From NCBI GenBank assembly GCA_030068145.1, contig JAPJBO010000198.1, positions 229,919 through 293,918 on the forward strand: a stretch of 64,000 nt of DNA. Direction: 5' to 3'. The DNA is from Diplonema papillatum. Lineage: Eukaryota > Euglenozoa > Diplonemea > Diplonemida > Diplonemidae. Numbering within the stretch: the first letter of the stretch is position 1; each line of letters starts with the position of its first letter. This document shows, piece after piece, positions 51,840 to 63,061 of this stretch. Under the pieces are notes generated by a model. That model ran no database searches. It saw nothing but the letters and a program-made list of their open reading frames with translations, and had not been told where the DNA came from. The translations under genes and the position numbers were made by a program.

Positions 51840-52210
51840 TTTGTCCTTGTCGCCAACGCGACGGAATCCGTTCAGAGCATGTTCTCCGCTGATCAGGAAA
51901 AGGCAGCACACTGCTGACAAGGCTGGAGAAGATTGTCCCCCCGAGCGACTGCCTCGGCAGAACTGCCGGCGGGGGAACCCAAGGAAAAGCACGCGGCGCG
52001 AAAGCGCAGCGTTCAAAGAATGGAGCTGGAGATCACCAGCCGGTCCTCATCATCATCGTCCATCGCAAAAAAGTTGACTTCTGCGGACGACGTTATCAAA
52101 TAACACTAGCCTTTGACAATGCAAACCTACTACCTGCATTTCAAGTTCGCACTGCTGATAAGGCTGGACGTGCCGTGAAGCCTGAATCTGAGACGGTGGG
52201 AGAGGACTCG
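51840..52210 (+). pseudogene. Two fragments of the LEA-like gene
   Basis: About 51849-51925 matches the coding stretch at about 52654-52735 (CCAACGCGACGGAATCC, CAGGAAAAGGCAGCA) and is cut by a stop. About 52151-52206 matches AAGGCTGGACGTGCCGTGAA in the gene. They lie 0.4-0.7 kb upstream of the intact gene in the same orientation. Confidence 0.78.
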
Positions 52211-52578
52211 GGAGTTTCTGCTCTTTGTATTGTCTGCCGAGCGCTGCCAATAAAGGAGTAGTAAGAACACGTCTTTGTAAGTGGTATAACTTCTTTAACC
52301 ACACCTGAAGGCTGCGTGAACTCTTATCGACTTTGTATCAACTCCCTCAGTGAAACTGTGAGAGTGTGATGCCACGAAGAACTCGGTTGCTTCAGGCGCT
52401 TGCACTCATTCGCAGGCGAATTCAGTCTTGGCACTGTGCATTCCTGACTTCTATCAAAGCAGATGCAATGGCTTGTCCCATCCTTTCCTGACGATTCACT
52501 CATCTGCCATACCTAACCTCTACCTGCAGGATTTACCGCAAGCACTTTAACACACAACACCCACTCACCCGAAAAAAC

Positions 52579-53289
52579 ATGTCTCAGGAGAACAAGACCG
52601 TGACCGACCAGGTCCAGGAGGTTGCGCAGAACACTTGGGACGCCACGAAGAACACGGCAGCCAACGCGACGGAATCCATTCAGAACATGTTCTCAGCTGG
52701 TCAGGAAAAGGCAGCAGACACAGCGGACAAGGCTGGACGTGCTGTGAAGCCTGAATCTGAGAAGACGGTGGGAGACAAGGCAAAGGACACGTGGGATGCC
52801 ACGAAGAACTCGGCTCAGAACGCGTCAGACAAGGCCGGTGAAAAGATGGACAAGGCTGGACGTGCCGTGAAGCCTGAATCCGAGAAGACGATTGGAGACA
52901 AGGCACAGGACACGTGGGATGCGACGAAGGACGCCGCAGCTAACGTGACTGAATCTGTGCAAAACTTGTTTTCAGCCGGTCAGGAAAAGGCAGAAGAGAC
53001 AGCTGACAAGGCTGGACGTGCCGTGAAGCCCGAATCCGAGAAGACAGTAGGAGACAAGGCAAAGGACACGTGGGATGCCACGAAGAACTCGGCTCAGAAC
53101 GCGTCAGACAAGGCCAGTGAGAAGATGGACAAGGCCGGACGTGCCGTGAAGCCCGAGTCTCAGAAGACGATGGGCGACAAGGCAAAGGACACGTGGGATG
53201 CCACGAAGAACTCTGCTCAGAACGCGTCTGACGCCGTGCAGTCGAAGGTTCAAGAAACACAGAAGGCGGCTCAGTCGAAGTCCAGCTGA
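52579..53289 (+). CDS. LEA group 3-like repetitive hydrophilic protein
   Basis: 236 residues, single exon, ATG at 52579. The protein is Ala/Lys/Asp/Glu-rich with no Cys and no membrane segment. It is built of two long repeats: NTWDATKN/DAA, ES(I/V)QN(M/L)FSAGQEKA, TADKAGRAVKPESEKT and GDKAKDTWDATKNSAQN. The last part recurs five times in all, with the ADKAG and DKAKD spacing typical of 11-mer helical LEA 3 motifs. Such proteins are disordered in water and fold into helices on drying; they protect membranes and proteins during desiccation, freezing or osmotic stress. There is no targeting signal, so it is probably cytosolic. Two broken fragments of the gene lie upstream. Confidence 0.82.
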   Translation: MSQENKTVTDQVQEVAQNTWDATKNTAANATESIQNMFSAGQEKAADTADKAGRAVKPESEKTVGDKAKDTWDATKNSAQNASDKAGEKMDKAGRAVKPESEKTIGDKAQDTWDATKDAAANVTESVQNLFSAGQEKAEETADKAGRAVKPESEKTVGDKAKDTWDATKNSAQNASDKASEKMDKAGRAVKPESQKTMGDKAKDTWDATKNSAQNASDAVQSKVQETQKAAQSKSS

Positions 53290-53610
53290 GACTAAACTCG
53301 ATACCCAACCTCTAACTCTAACCTCTGTTGCAGCCAAAATGTGGGTCGTCAGCCTTCTTCGCGGAAGGTAAGACGCCCGGGCTGCGACCAACACACGTTC
53401 CAGCGCTTGACACTTTTTTGGTGTCGGTGCTTTCCCTCTCCCGTTCCTTATCCCGCTTCGCGAAAAAGAGCTTCTACAACGTGAGAACTACTCGTCGAAA
53501 TTGGCTTCGCTATTTCTCCCTTTTGCACCGTTCGTTGCCGGCTTCTATGTTGTGCAGCTGCGTCGTGACTGGTCGCCGATAAATCGTTTTTGCCCGCGAC
53601 TGTTGGAACG
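53290..53610 (+). other. Possible short first exon, otherwise noncoding
   Basis: ATGTGGGTCGTCAGCC at 53339 is followed by GAAG/GTAAGA, a good donor, but no downstream partner exon was found. It may be a chance match. Confidence 0.2.
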
Positions 53611-53887
53611 CTGCCGTGCCTGAGTACTGTGCGTTGTGTGTTGTGTGTTGTGGGCCTCGTTGGCGTCGGCGGATGCCGACCGACTGCGCGGGCATCGTGG
53701 CGCCGGAGGCGTGGCCGGCGACCAGCGCTGCGGTGACGACGCACTGCTACGACCACAGTAAGATATGACTACCCGCCTCCGATACCTTGAAAGAACCCTT
53801 TCGACGATGGTCACCAGGGGGGTTTTATTACAACCCCGTCACATCATAAAACCCCGGATCCTCAAACGCGAACTTTCACTCTGAAAC
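53611..53887 (+). pseudogene. Truncated 5' copy of the second VWA gene, most degenerate
   Basis: Carries CCTCGTTGGCGTCGGCGG, GCGCGGGCATC and GCTACGACCACAGTAAGAT, then a shared downstream block (CCCTTTCGACGATGGTCACC, CCCGGATCCTC, CGCGAACTTTCACTCTGAAA) that also precedes the real gene. The ATG of the full gene is lost. Confidence 0.75.
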
Positions 53888-54002
53888 ACACTGCCAGGAG
53901 TTCCCTTGATTCCCAGTTTTTTGCACGACCACCAAACTTCTTCCGACCCACCGCCCCAACCGCGCGCTCACGCTCGAAAGAAGTACAGACACGACAGACA
54001 CG

Positions 54003-54240
54003 ATGAGTCTCGCGATGCTCAAGACGGCGCTGTGTTGTGTGACGCTGGCCTCGCTAGCCGGCGTTGCGTCGGCGATGCCGACCGACTGCGGGGCATCCTG
54101 GCGCCGGAGGCGTGCGCCGGCGACTAGTACTGCCGGTGGCGCGCTGCGGTACTGCTCCGGGTTCGCGACCGAGGCGAAGTGCGACGCCTTCGGCAACGTG
54201 TGCTAACTACCACGCCGGCACGCGCTGCTACAACTGCAGG
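54003..54240 (+). pseudogene. Truncated 5' copy of the second VWA gene with donor-like end
   Basis: Starts with the same ATG context and signal peptide (MSLAMLKTALCCVTLASLA). A one-base deletion shifts the frame after PTDC, a further deletion restores it at ALRYCSGF, and a stop follows at NVC. It ends CTACAACTGCAG/GTACGAT, the donor pattern of this genome. It lies 475 bp upstream of the intact ATG. Confidence 0.82.
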
Positions 54241-54477
54241 TACGATATAAGCATACCAGTATCCGATACCTTGTCTGAACCCTTTCGACGATCACCAGGA
54301 AACTTTATTAAAACCCCGTCCAAACGCCCCGGATCCTCGAACGCGAACTTTCACTCTGAAACACACTGCCAGGAATTCCCTTGATTCCCAGTTTTTTGCA
54401 AGACCACCAAACTTCCTCCGACCCACTGCCCCAACCGCGCGCTCACGCTCGAAAGGAGTACCGACACGACAGACACG

Positions 54478-55959
54478 ATGAGTCTCGCGATGCTCAAGAC
54501 GGCGCTGTGTTGTGTGACGCTGGCCTCGTTGGCGTCGGCGATGCCGACCGACTGCGCGGGCATCCTGGCGCCGGAGGCGTGCGCCGGCGACCAGTACTGC
54601 CGGTGGGACGCTGCGGCGGGGACGTGCGCGCTGCGGTACTGCTCCGGGTTCGCGACCGAGGCGAAGTGCGACGCCTTCGGCGACGTGTGCAACTACCACG
54701 CCGGCCTCGCGCCGGGCTGGTGCGTCGACCAGCCGTGCCCGCTGCCCGCCGCGGTCTGCGCCTTGCAGGGGTCCAAAGCCGACTGCGCGGTCTCCCGCGG
54801 CTGCAGCTGGATGAAGGCAGGGCCTGGCAACGGCTCGTGCGTGACAGACTGGTGCCCTGCAACGTACGCAGACCAGGCCCTCTGCGAGGCAGACCCGCGC
54901 TGCGACTGGGAGGAGACCGTCGGTTCGTGCGACGGGGAGGGGCGCTACAGCCCGGCGACTGTTGGGAAGTGTGTGAATGGTCCGTGCTCGCCTTACAACA
55001 CGCCGTGCGCCTGCGCGGCGCAGCAGCAGTGCGCGTGGAATTTCGACGCCTCGGCCTGCGTGCCGCAGAGCTACGCGGACGCCCCGGGAATGGACTTGAT
55101 GGTCATCGTCGACGGCTCGAAGTCGCTGGTCAACGTCTTCGGCGAGCACGAGAACGGTTACAAGGCCATCATCGCGCAGCTGCGGTCCTTCGCGCGCAGC
55201 GCCCCGCTCACGGGGCTCTCCCACGGGCAGCCCATGTCGCAGGCCAAAGGCGTCAACCTGGGGTTCGTCGAGTTCTCCGGGAACAACCCGTTTGCCTTCA
55301 TGGGCATCGTGATTCCCGGGGACTCGAAGATCCGGACGAGCGCTGCGACGCGGGGCAACTTCTCTGGCTCGGCTGCGGAAGTGGACCTTGACTTGGCCCA
55401 GCTGCGGGTGAACTTCATGCAGGGCGGGTCGATGATGGAGAAGGCACTGGTTCATGCTGTCGACCGGTTTGCGGCGACCGACGCCGGGTCCAGGGCGCGG
55501 GTGCTGCTGGTGATCGTCGACGGACCTCAAGGCGACGAGGAGACGTTCGCGGCCCAGGCCGCAGCGTTGGACGCGTTGAATGTCACCCGGTTCGGGATGG
55601 TCATCCACGACAACTACCCCTTGCCGGATCCACACACCCTGGGATCCGTCGCGTCGTCCCCGGACCACATCACGTACACCCACGTGGACAGCATCCACGA
55701 AACCCTGGCTGACTTGTGCACTCCCAGCGGTGTCTTTGGGTCGTTGGTGCCGAACCCGCATCCGAGTGCCACGCTCTCGACGTGGTACGCGCCGGACTGC
55801 CCCCTGTTCTCGGTCGAGGCGTCGTGCGCCGCGGAGTCCAGCTGCTCCTGGGACGCCGCCGCAGCGCTGTGCGCCGCGAACCCGTGCGTCGCCCACTGCA
55901 CTGCCGTCGACTGCGCCGCGGACGCCGGTTGCACGTGGCTCGGCGGGCTCTGCGCCTAG
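54478..55959 (+). CDS. Secreted Cys-rich von Willebrand factor A-domain protein 2
   Basis: 493 residues, single exon. A signal peptide (MLKTALCCVTLASLASA) is followed by Cys modules with C-x-W patterns (CAGDQYCRW, CAVSRGCSW, CEADPRCDW) to about residue 200. The VWA domain spans about 205-420: MIDAS VDGSKS near residue 211, GGSMMEKAL, and LLVIVDGPQGD, where the usual FTDG is changed. The C-terminal pair of Cys modules (CAAESSCSW, CTAVDCAADAGCTW) is longer than in the paralogue at 37563. A surface or matrix role with metal-dependent ligand binding is inferred from the family. Potential N-glycosylation sites (NGS, NFS, NVT) are present. Its 5' end is duplicated twice upstream. Confidence 0.88.
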   Translation: MSLAMLKTALCCVTLASLASAMPTDCAGILAPEACAGDQYCRWDAAAGTCALRYCSGFATEAKCDAFGDVCNYHAGLAPGWCVDQPCPLPAAVCALQGSKADCAVSRGCSWMKAGPGNGSCVTDWCPATYADQALCEADPRCDWEETVGSCDGEGRYSPATVGKCVNGPCSPYNTPCACAAQQQCAWNFDASACVPQSYADAPGMDLMVIVDGSKSLVNVFGEHENGYKAIIAQLRSFARSAPLTGLSHGQPMSQAKGVNLGFVEFSGNNPFAFMGIVIPGDSKIRTSAATRGNFSGSAAEVDLDLAQLRVNFMQGGSMMEKALVHAVDRFAATDAGSRARVLLVIVDGPQGDEETFAAQAAALDALNVTRFGMVIHDNYPLPDPHTLGSVASSPDHITYTHVDSIHETLADLCTPSGVFGSLVPNPHPSATLSTWYAPDCPLFSVEASCAAESSCSWDAAAALCAANPCVAHCTAVDCAADAGCTWLGGLCA

Positions 55960-58009
55960 AGCCGCCGCCCCGCAGAAGGATTCCGCTCGCTCAACACCAG
56001 GGATTCCTTCATTCCCACTAATCCCGGGGAGGGGGGGGAGGAGAGGACGCGTAGTGGTCAAACGATTCGCATGCGATAACACTTATCGCATTATCGCATA
56101 GAATCATCGCATATAGTCGGCATACGACAATATGTCCAGAACACTGTATTTGCCAAGGTGTTAGTCGTTTGACCACTATGCCTAGGGCTGCCGGAAGCGC
56201 AAAATGAAAAAAGCCCTGCTCTAACAGCACAAAAGGAAACCCCCCCCCCCCCCCCCTTGCCCCCCGCCTCACAAGTCAAACGGAGACTTCAAAAAACCGA
56301 CCGCTTACTACAAGAAACAGTCTAAAAAAAACTGTCGGGCAACACAACGTGATCGTCCCTCGGGATCCGACGGTAACACCAGTGTTTTTTTCCTGTGTGG
56401 CTAAAAATATTCTTTCGCGTAAAAACCATTTTCCGAGAAAATGGGGTTGGCTAAAAAAAACTTTTTTTCGCCACAGGAATTGCATCTGCACACCGATCTA
56501 CAGCAAGCCGGAAGCCACAACCTGCCGACCCTCCTAGCACCATGCAAAAAGATCGGTCGTAGAGAAACATTCTTGACCTCTTTTTGTGAACCGTGAAAAC
56601 TTTTAGCCAACCAATTTCATTTTGTTGGCTAAGCGGAAAACCACTACCGTTACCGTCGCACACCAAAAAAAAAGTATCAAGCGAACTTTGGCTCTACAAA
56701 GGAGCCCTAAACCCAATGACAAATACGAGCCCAAAAAAACCTATCGGGGGGGGGGGGGGGGGGGACCAAAAGGCAAAAAGAATTCCGGTACACTCGCCGG
56801 CAATCCTGAAAGAATCAAGCAAACAAAACCCCCCCGGATAGGACTGGGCTCGCGAAGAAGAAAAAAAGTTGAAAATGGTCGGTAGCAGGCAAAAAGACAC
56901 ACGCGCACGTACGTGCACTGCTACTAGCATACGAAAGAGAAATATACCAATAAAACCTTAATGAAACCTTTTTGACGATGGTCACCCGGAGACTTTAAAA
57001 CCCCGGGTCCTCAACCGAACTTTCAACAAAAAAAGGACAAAGGACGAGCCACCGATCTGCACGACCATCCGGTTTCGCGGGAACGACAAAAAAAACAAAT
57101 GTTCCCCGGTTGTTGCGGCAAGCCAATAAGAACAGAATTAAGTCCAGAATGACGCATTAGATAGATCGTCGCCCGAAAACTGAGACGAAAGGCAACAAAT
57201 TGGGCGGAGGTACGTACGAGACAGAACAGTATATTTTCTTATGATATTAGGGATGTAGGCATCGATGTAGTGCGTTCACCGCTGCTCACATGATAGATTT
57301 CCTACAATGATTACCGAAAACGAAAATTCCCGAAAACGCAAAAAAAAAAAAATAATAACAGTAAAAAGGACAATATGTTTGGTCTTTCCCCCTTTCAGTT
57401 GAACGAGGGAAAGATAAAAGCCAAACCCCCCCTCCCCAAGCAAACAAAACAACCAACTGCATTGAAAGAGAAGGCGAAGGTGAGCCCATACCCGGGCCAG
57501 CCTACCCGACGCTGGACGGAGAAATTTCTTTGAATGTGAACCGGGAATTTCAAAGGGGTTGATAACCATTTGCTCAGAGCGCTTGACTTCAAGATTTGAG
57601 TGTCCGAAAAAACACCCCTACCAGAAGTTTGCTTACGGTGCACAGAGCTCCAATTTGCTTGTTCCGAAACAGGGCGGTCACCGGCGCTATCCGTTTAAGA
57701 AGATGCATTTTCAAAAAAACAAACCCCGCTCAAAAACGTCGAAAGACACCAGAGTGTACATCAACCCCGGTTGATTGTCGGCAACACAAAAAATCCCTGC
57801 ACTTTCTGAACACACAGTGCAGTCAGCTTTTCTTTCTGTGTGTCCCAGCGCTTTACTGAAGCTTCTTTTTGAAGCCCTTCTTAAGGGCACATTGCACCAA
57901 CTGGCGAACAAAAAAACGCCTGCTACTCGTGAGGTTTTCCGGCTGTCTCTGTTTGGCAGCGCGTCTCTTCTCCGTGAGGCTTCGCCCATACACTTACAGC
58001 AGTGTGATA
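55960..58009. other. Intergenic DNA without a supported gene
   Basis: CGATAACACTTATCGCATTA near 56075 sits between the inverted TAGTGGTCAAACGA (56052) and TCGTTTGACCACTA (56165), a foldback of about 125 bp. C- and G-homopolymers occur at 56240 and 56750. The recurring GCGAACTTT motif is at 56680 and, weaker, at 57015. No gene was found. Confidence 0.45.
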
Positions 58010-58290
58010 CCAGTTGCTGGTGACTGTCCAGTACTGAGCCAGTCTACCCCTATTTCCTGGAAGTGCATCGAACTGATCGAACTGCCTGCTGTTGTCTATC
58101 ACAGGCTAGCACAGGCGATTAGTTAGATTGCCAGCTGGACGCCGGCAACCGCACCTTCGTACCGACACCACCCCCTGGATGCTTCCAGTTTGAAACATGG
58201 TGATTCGAATATAAAGCCCGCACCGCGGCGTTGACTGTGGCTGGTCTTTAAAAGGGCTGCCTCGATGTTACTTTGATCATGCGTGTAGTG
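58010..58290 (-). repeat. R4 dispersed repeat, inverted copy
   Basis: Reverse complement of most of 21930-22215 (CCCTATTTCCTGGAAGTGC, CCCCCTGGATGCTTCCAG, TTTGATCATGC). Confidence 0.72.
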
Positions 58291-58803
58291 GACCGACCCA
58301 ACGAATGCAACAAGACCTTAGCAAAGCTATGCCGTCCATTCCCAATTCCATAGCCAAATGATCAACGCGTACTGCTCCACCCTCAAAGCTCCTTCGCATT
58401 TTTGTTTGCCAGATACATTTGTACTGAAGAAAACTTTTCCGGAACAACGGCTGCACACGAGTCAGCAAAAACTGCGTATCCAGGAACCGTTTGCCGTGGA
58501 CACACGAAGAACACGAGTACTCAGCCTCTTCATTTTCATCATCTGGATCTCGATCGGTTGATGCTGTACGCTAGTGCAAGACCTCTAAGCTCGGAAAATG
58601 CCGTTCTTTTTTTTTTTTTTTGTCCGTAAGTTGCTCGGAGTTCTACTAAAAAATAAAGCAACAAGACCTCTACGCTCGGAAAATAAGGATTTTGCGGGAA
58701 AATAAGGCTTTATTTTGTCCCGCTTTTTCTTAACTTTTGTGTGGCAGCCGGGGAAAAAAAATTCCCAGCCGGTAATAAAAACTTTAACTCTAAAAATCCC
58801 AGT

Positions 58804-58905
58804 TGCGGCACGTGCAGGTGGGTTTTGCTCATGGTAGCGCCACCCTGCAACAATTGTCATAGCCGCTTCGTAGTCCACCTTGACTGAAGGAAATTTGATG
58901 CGAGT
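58804..58905 (+). repeat. R12 dispersed repeat, copy 2
   Basis: GCGGCACGTGCAGGTGGG to TTTGATGCGAGTCAA. It lacks the 43-bp amplification seen at 29021. Confidence 0.75.
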
Positions 58906-59634
58906 CAACTGTATTTGTGGAACCGGTACTGCAGTACTGCTCGTGTGGTACACTGCAGTAATGTAGTACTACTACTGGCCCCTCATCGAGTTGTCGTTTT
59001 TTTTTTTTTTGTCGTATAAGATCGAAGATCTTAGAAGATTAATACTATTCCGACGAGAACTAACACTTGTACAAAGGTTAAAGGTTATTACCCCGTCGCT
59101 CTCGAGAAGAACACCGTAATTTTACCCCTCGCTTGGAAGAAGTTCGTGGCATACACACGAGAATCTCTGCATGACCTTTCTACGTTTGTTACGCACCATC
59201 AATCTGACATCACGCAGCAGCAAGGACGAGAGCAGCGAGTACGGAGCAGCGAGACGGGCGAGGAGGAGAGTATTATTTTTCTTTGCTCGGCCAACTCATT
59301 TGTGCGGCACCGACCTGTTAGGTGGATACAGCGGGAGCTGCTACTACGTATACAGCAGCTGTGCATCTACCGTCGTGTGGTGCGACGTAGCATCCGTGGT
59401 ATGCACAGCACGTAGATGCATAGCACCACGTAGCAGTACAACATACCGGTACACGTTCAAGCTTGCTCCGACCACTGCACCCTCTGCCGACACTCGCTAG
59501 CCGTCGACGCTCATGACGGCAGCCCCATCCTGAAGTGCAAATACTGCCGACGCGTCACTGCTGCTGTGTACGCTCGGATTGGCGCCGCTCAAGCGGCCAC
59601 CTTAAGTCACTCGTTTGTTTGTAAAGATTGCTCC

Positions 59635-60026
<392 letters not shown>

Positions 60027-60061
60027 ATTCCTTGCTCGGACTTGGTCCGAGCACCAGACCC

Positions 60062-61342
60062 ATATGGTACGATGCCAAAAGGGGGGGGGGGGGGTTTGGG
60101 CAGATGTTTTCTGGTATAGTAAGATACTGGGCATGTGGGGTATAGGACCCATACCCCCCCAGAAACCATGTTTTCGGGCCGATTTTGGGGTCCAATGCCC
60201 TCGGAGAACCTTTTTCTGAGCGCAAAACTCAGTTGTTGTGGACTTTGAGGCCCCAGGTAGGGTTACGACTGTACAATGGCTACGGCGGCAGCACCCACCC
60301 AGAACAGGAACTTAACTCTGTTCTCAGAATGCGTGACTCGTAAATGCGTTTCGTTCGAAGAATTGGCTCAAAAATTTGCAAGGCAAGACGCACACGAAGT
60401 ACGATAGGTCACAGGGCTCCATGCGGAGACACTTTAGAGCGACGAGAGCCTTTCTGATGAAAGCTGCAGGAGTTGACCCGATTGCGCCCGGGGTCTCTGT
60501 ACAGAGGGCGACCGACAAAGGTGACCCATGAGGCAGCAGGCATTCGACGATCTCGTGGAGGCAACCACCGACGTCGTGGGTCACGGAAAAGCTGTCGTGC
60601 ACAAGACGTTCGTCGCACAAATCCTTCTAGCACAGGCTGGTGGACGAAGAAGGCCAACTAACGGCAAAGGTGTCGTACAACACGTACCGCCAGCTACGTG
60701 GTGCCCGGTTCGAACACCTGGCCGGACGTGTGCGACACCTGCAGAAGGGAACACGATTAACCATCGCCTTCGTGAGGTTACCAGCAGCAAACTCACTTCT
60801 TTCGATCCGACAAGCCGATTTCTGCCAATAAAAGTTGCCAATACTGCCAGAAGAACCTGGGGTCAGCTTTTTTAACAACCAGGGCCTCGCCTCCTTGATG
60901 ATTGATTTGCGTTGGACGACAGGTGACTCGATCCAACTTGGGGAACTGTTTTAGCTGGTGTACAGTGGGTTTCACACTGGATTTGCGGGTGTCACACTGG
61001 ATTCCGCACTGGATTTTTGGGTGTCAGTGGATTTCACGCTGGATTTGCGGGTGTGGCACACTGGATCTAGCAGGTGTGCCCACGCCCGACACTTTGGCCG
61101 CACAGTTAACACCCCCACACGATGCTGGAGTGCACCGTGCGGGGCCTCGAAACCCACAGAAACAGAGTTTTGCGCTCAGAAAAAGGCTCTCCGAGGGCGT
61201 TTGGCCCCAAAACCGGCCCGAAAAAATGGTTTCTGGGGGGATATGGGTCCCATACCCCACATGCCCAGTATCTTACTATGCCATAAAACATCTGCCCAAA
61301 CCCCCCCCCCCCCCCCCCCCCCCTTTTGGCATCGTACCATAT
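60062..61342. mobile_element. R5 inverted-repeat element of about 1.28 kb
   Basis: Arms of about 190 bp (60062-60253 and about 61144-61342) begin ATATGGTACGATGCC in inverse orientation and include homopolymer G/C runs and CTGAGCGCAAAACTC. The interior contains a decayed ORF (about 60330-60830) and R9-like repeats (60955-61145). No target duplication is obvious. A solo arm is at 5119-5311. Confidence 0.8.
60330..60830 (+). pseudogene. Decayed ORF inside the R5 element
   Basis: Coding-like pieces occur in successive frames: CVTRKCVSFEELAQKFARQD, then MRRHFRATRAFLMKAAGVD, then AFDDLVEATTDVVGHGKAVV, then GLVDEEGQLTAKVSY with RGARFEHLAGRVRHLQ, ending RQADFCQ and a stop. A single-base shift at about 60635 separates the last two. 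It was plausibly an element protein or a captured host fragment of about 170 residues. No family was recognised. Confidence 0.4.
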
Positions 61343-61770
61343 ATAAGCCACTGCTCGCATGTTTCCTCGCCCACTCGAGACTTTCTCAGAAGTCTCCCTT
61401 CCTCATAGTCCCAGTCGCTCTCCTCGATCGAATCGCCTCGTCTCTGCTTCGGTTTCCCCTTCCCTCTCTGCGTGGAGACAGGGAGGGGGCGGTTTGGGTG
61501 TCGTGCATTCACCTTTTCTTTTCTTCATGCGAGGTCGCTGCCCCCCTTCTCCGCAGGGGAATATCCCTCCTCTGCTGCTCTTTAAAGAAATGAGGCCCTT
61601 CTCGCTCTGTTGTTTCAAAAACTCCGAGCAAGCGAGGTTCCGCGCCGCTCGCTGCTCTTCGCCTGTTTTTCTCATCTTATCCCGCCATTGCGAGCGGCGC
61701 TGATGGGGGGGAGGAAGGTGGGTTTCCGACGCACTGTGCAAAGCCAGCGATAGAGCGAGTATTTTACGGG
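61343..61770. other. No gene recognised
   Basis: Pyrimidine-rich DNA with short frames. No coding support. Confidence 0.4.
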
Positions 61771-61868
61771 TACCTACCCGTGCATAAGTGGATACCCCCC
61801 TTGATTAAGATGTATACTGCCAAAACCCGAGTTTTTCATCCATCTTATGCACGGGGGAGGGTTAGGTA
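61771..61868. mobile_element. R6 palindromic MITE-like element, short form
   Basis: 98 bp with ends TACCTACCCGTGCATAAG and CTTATGCACGGGGGAGGG, and a single CTTGATTAAGATG inside. Compare 39357-39605. Confidence 0.7.
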
Positions 61869-61984
61869 CTACAACTTTCCAAACCTGAAACGGTAACATA
61901 TCCAGTTTCACTGGAGTGCCCGTTCCCGGCGAGCTGCGAGGGAACGAACCTGTAAGAGAGCCAACGCTACTCTTTCTATAATGT

Positions 61985-62256
61985 AGTCTTTTCATGATAA
62001 CCAACTACATATAAAACGTGCCATGGGATACCCCGGCAGCCGCTGCTGATTCCGTTAACGAACGAGATCTCGACCCTTGAACAGGTGGGCGTGTCGTTGT
62101 AGGGCCATGCACCTCCACTAGTCTATTCATGATAACCAACTACATATAAAAGGTGCCATGGGATACCCCGGCAGCCGCTGCTGATTCCGTTAACGAACGA
62201 GATCTCGACCCTTGAACAGGTGGGCGTGTCGGTGTAGGGCCATGCACCTCCACACA
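61985..62256 (+). repeat. 136-bp tandem duplication related to R8
   Basis: Two copies starting TTCATGATAACCAACTACAT and ending GGGCCATGCACCTCCAC. The beginning matches 38962, after the first VWA gene. Confidence 0.9.
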
Positions 62257-62464
62257 ATTCATCGAAAAAGAGCTCCCAAGCTGTCAATGCTTGAGATCGT
62301 CCTGACCTCAAAATAAGCCGCATACTCCACGCCTGGTGGTGTCATTCTGAGCCTGTCAAATCACTCCCCCAACGAGGAGCGGGGTGTCTTTTGGCATCGG
62401 CGGCTTGCTGCTTACCCGAGACGCGCACTGGGTCTGCACGCGACTTATAGCGCGCGGAAGAAGT

Positions 62465-62560
62465 GGATCGTAGAATAAGAAAGTTGAAGTATGGCTAAAG
62501 TTAAAGTGGTGTCACCTGAGGGGTAATCTCAGGGCCGCCCACGTGATAAAGCCGTTATTG
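62465..62560 (-). repeat. R8 repeat, inverted copy
   Basis: GTTGAAGTATGGCTAAAG, GTGTCACCTGAGGGG and GGGCCGCCCACGTGATAAAG are the reverse complement of 39050-39135. Confidence 0.75.
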
Positions 62561-62971
62561 CGTCGATGTGACGGCGTCCTCAAGGGTATACCAGCGGGTT
62601 CTCTTCCGCATGCGTCGAGACACGTCTTCGAAGTCTTCGAGCGTCCTAAACTGATGCACTGTCGTCGGACTTGACAGACCGTGGCGTAACCCGTCGATCT
62701 TCTTCTCGTTTGTGGTGCAGTCATGCTCGCTAGCGGTGCCTCGTCCAATTGTTCAGACATCAGTGGAAAAACAGGGTCCTTTCAGGGTCCTTTCAGGGTC
62801 CCGGCGGTTTGGCGACACATTTTGCGGGCGTTTTATGAACCCACACCGGTGTGGATCAAACTTTCCTGGGGTTTCCGATTGTTTTTGGGTTCCCTTTGCG
62901 GTTGTGTCCTAGTCGGGAGCTTCTCGTACGTGAGTACAAGTCTTCTTCCTGAGTAGGGATTGACTAATCGA

Positions 62972-63060
62972 TAATAGAATACCGTAATTGGATTAATGTT
63001 GAGCCGGGTAAAACCTGGGACACCCCCGAAAATGGGGCCTGGGTGTCCCAGGCTTTACCT
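62972..63060 (-). repeat. R10 repeat, single inverted copy
   Basis: TTGGATTAATGTTGAGCCGG, TAAAACCTGGGACACCC. Matches the tandem units at 5648-5998 in reverse. It is followed immediately by R3. Confidence 0.75.
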
Positions 63061-63061
63061 T

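Noticed and set aside
54292..56082. 596-codon reverse frame opposite the second VWA gene
   Set aside because: Shadow ORF. The forward frame has a signal peptide, Cys modules and a VWA fold.
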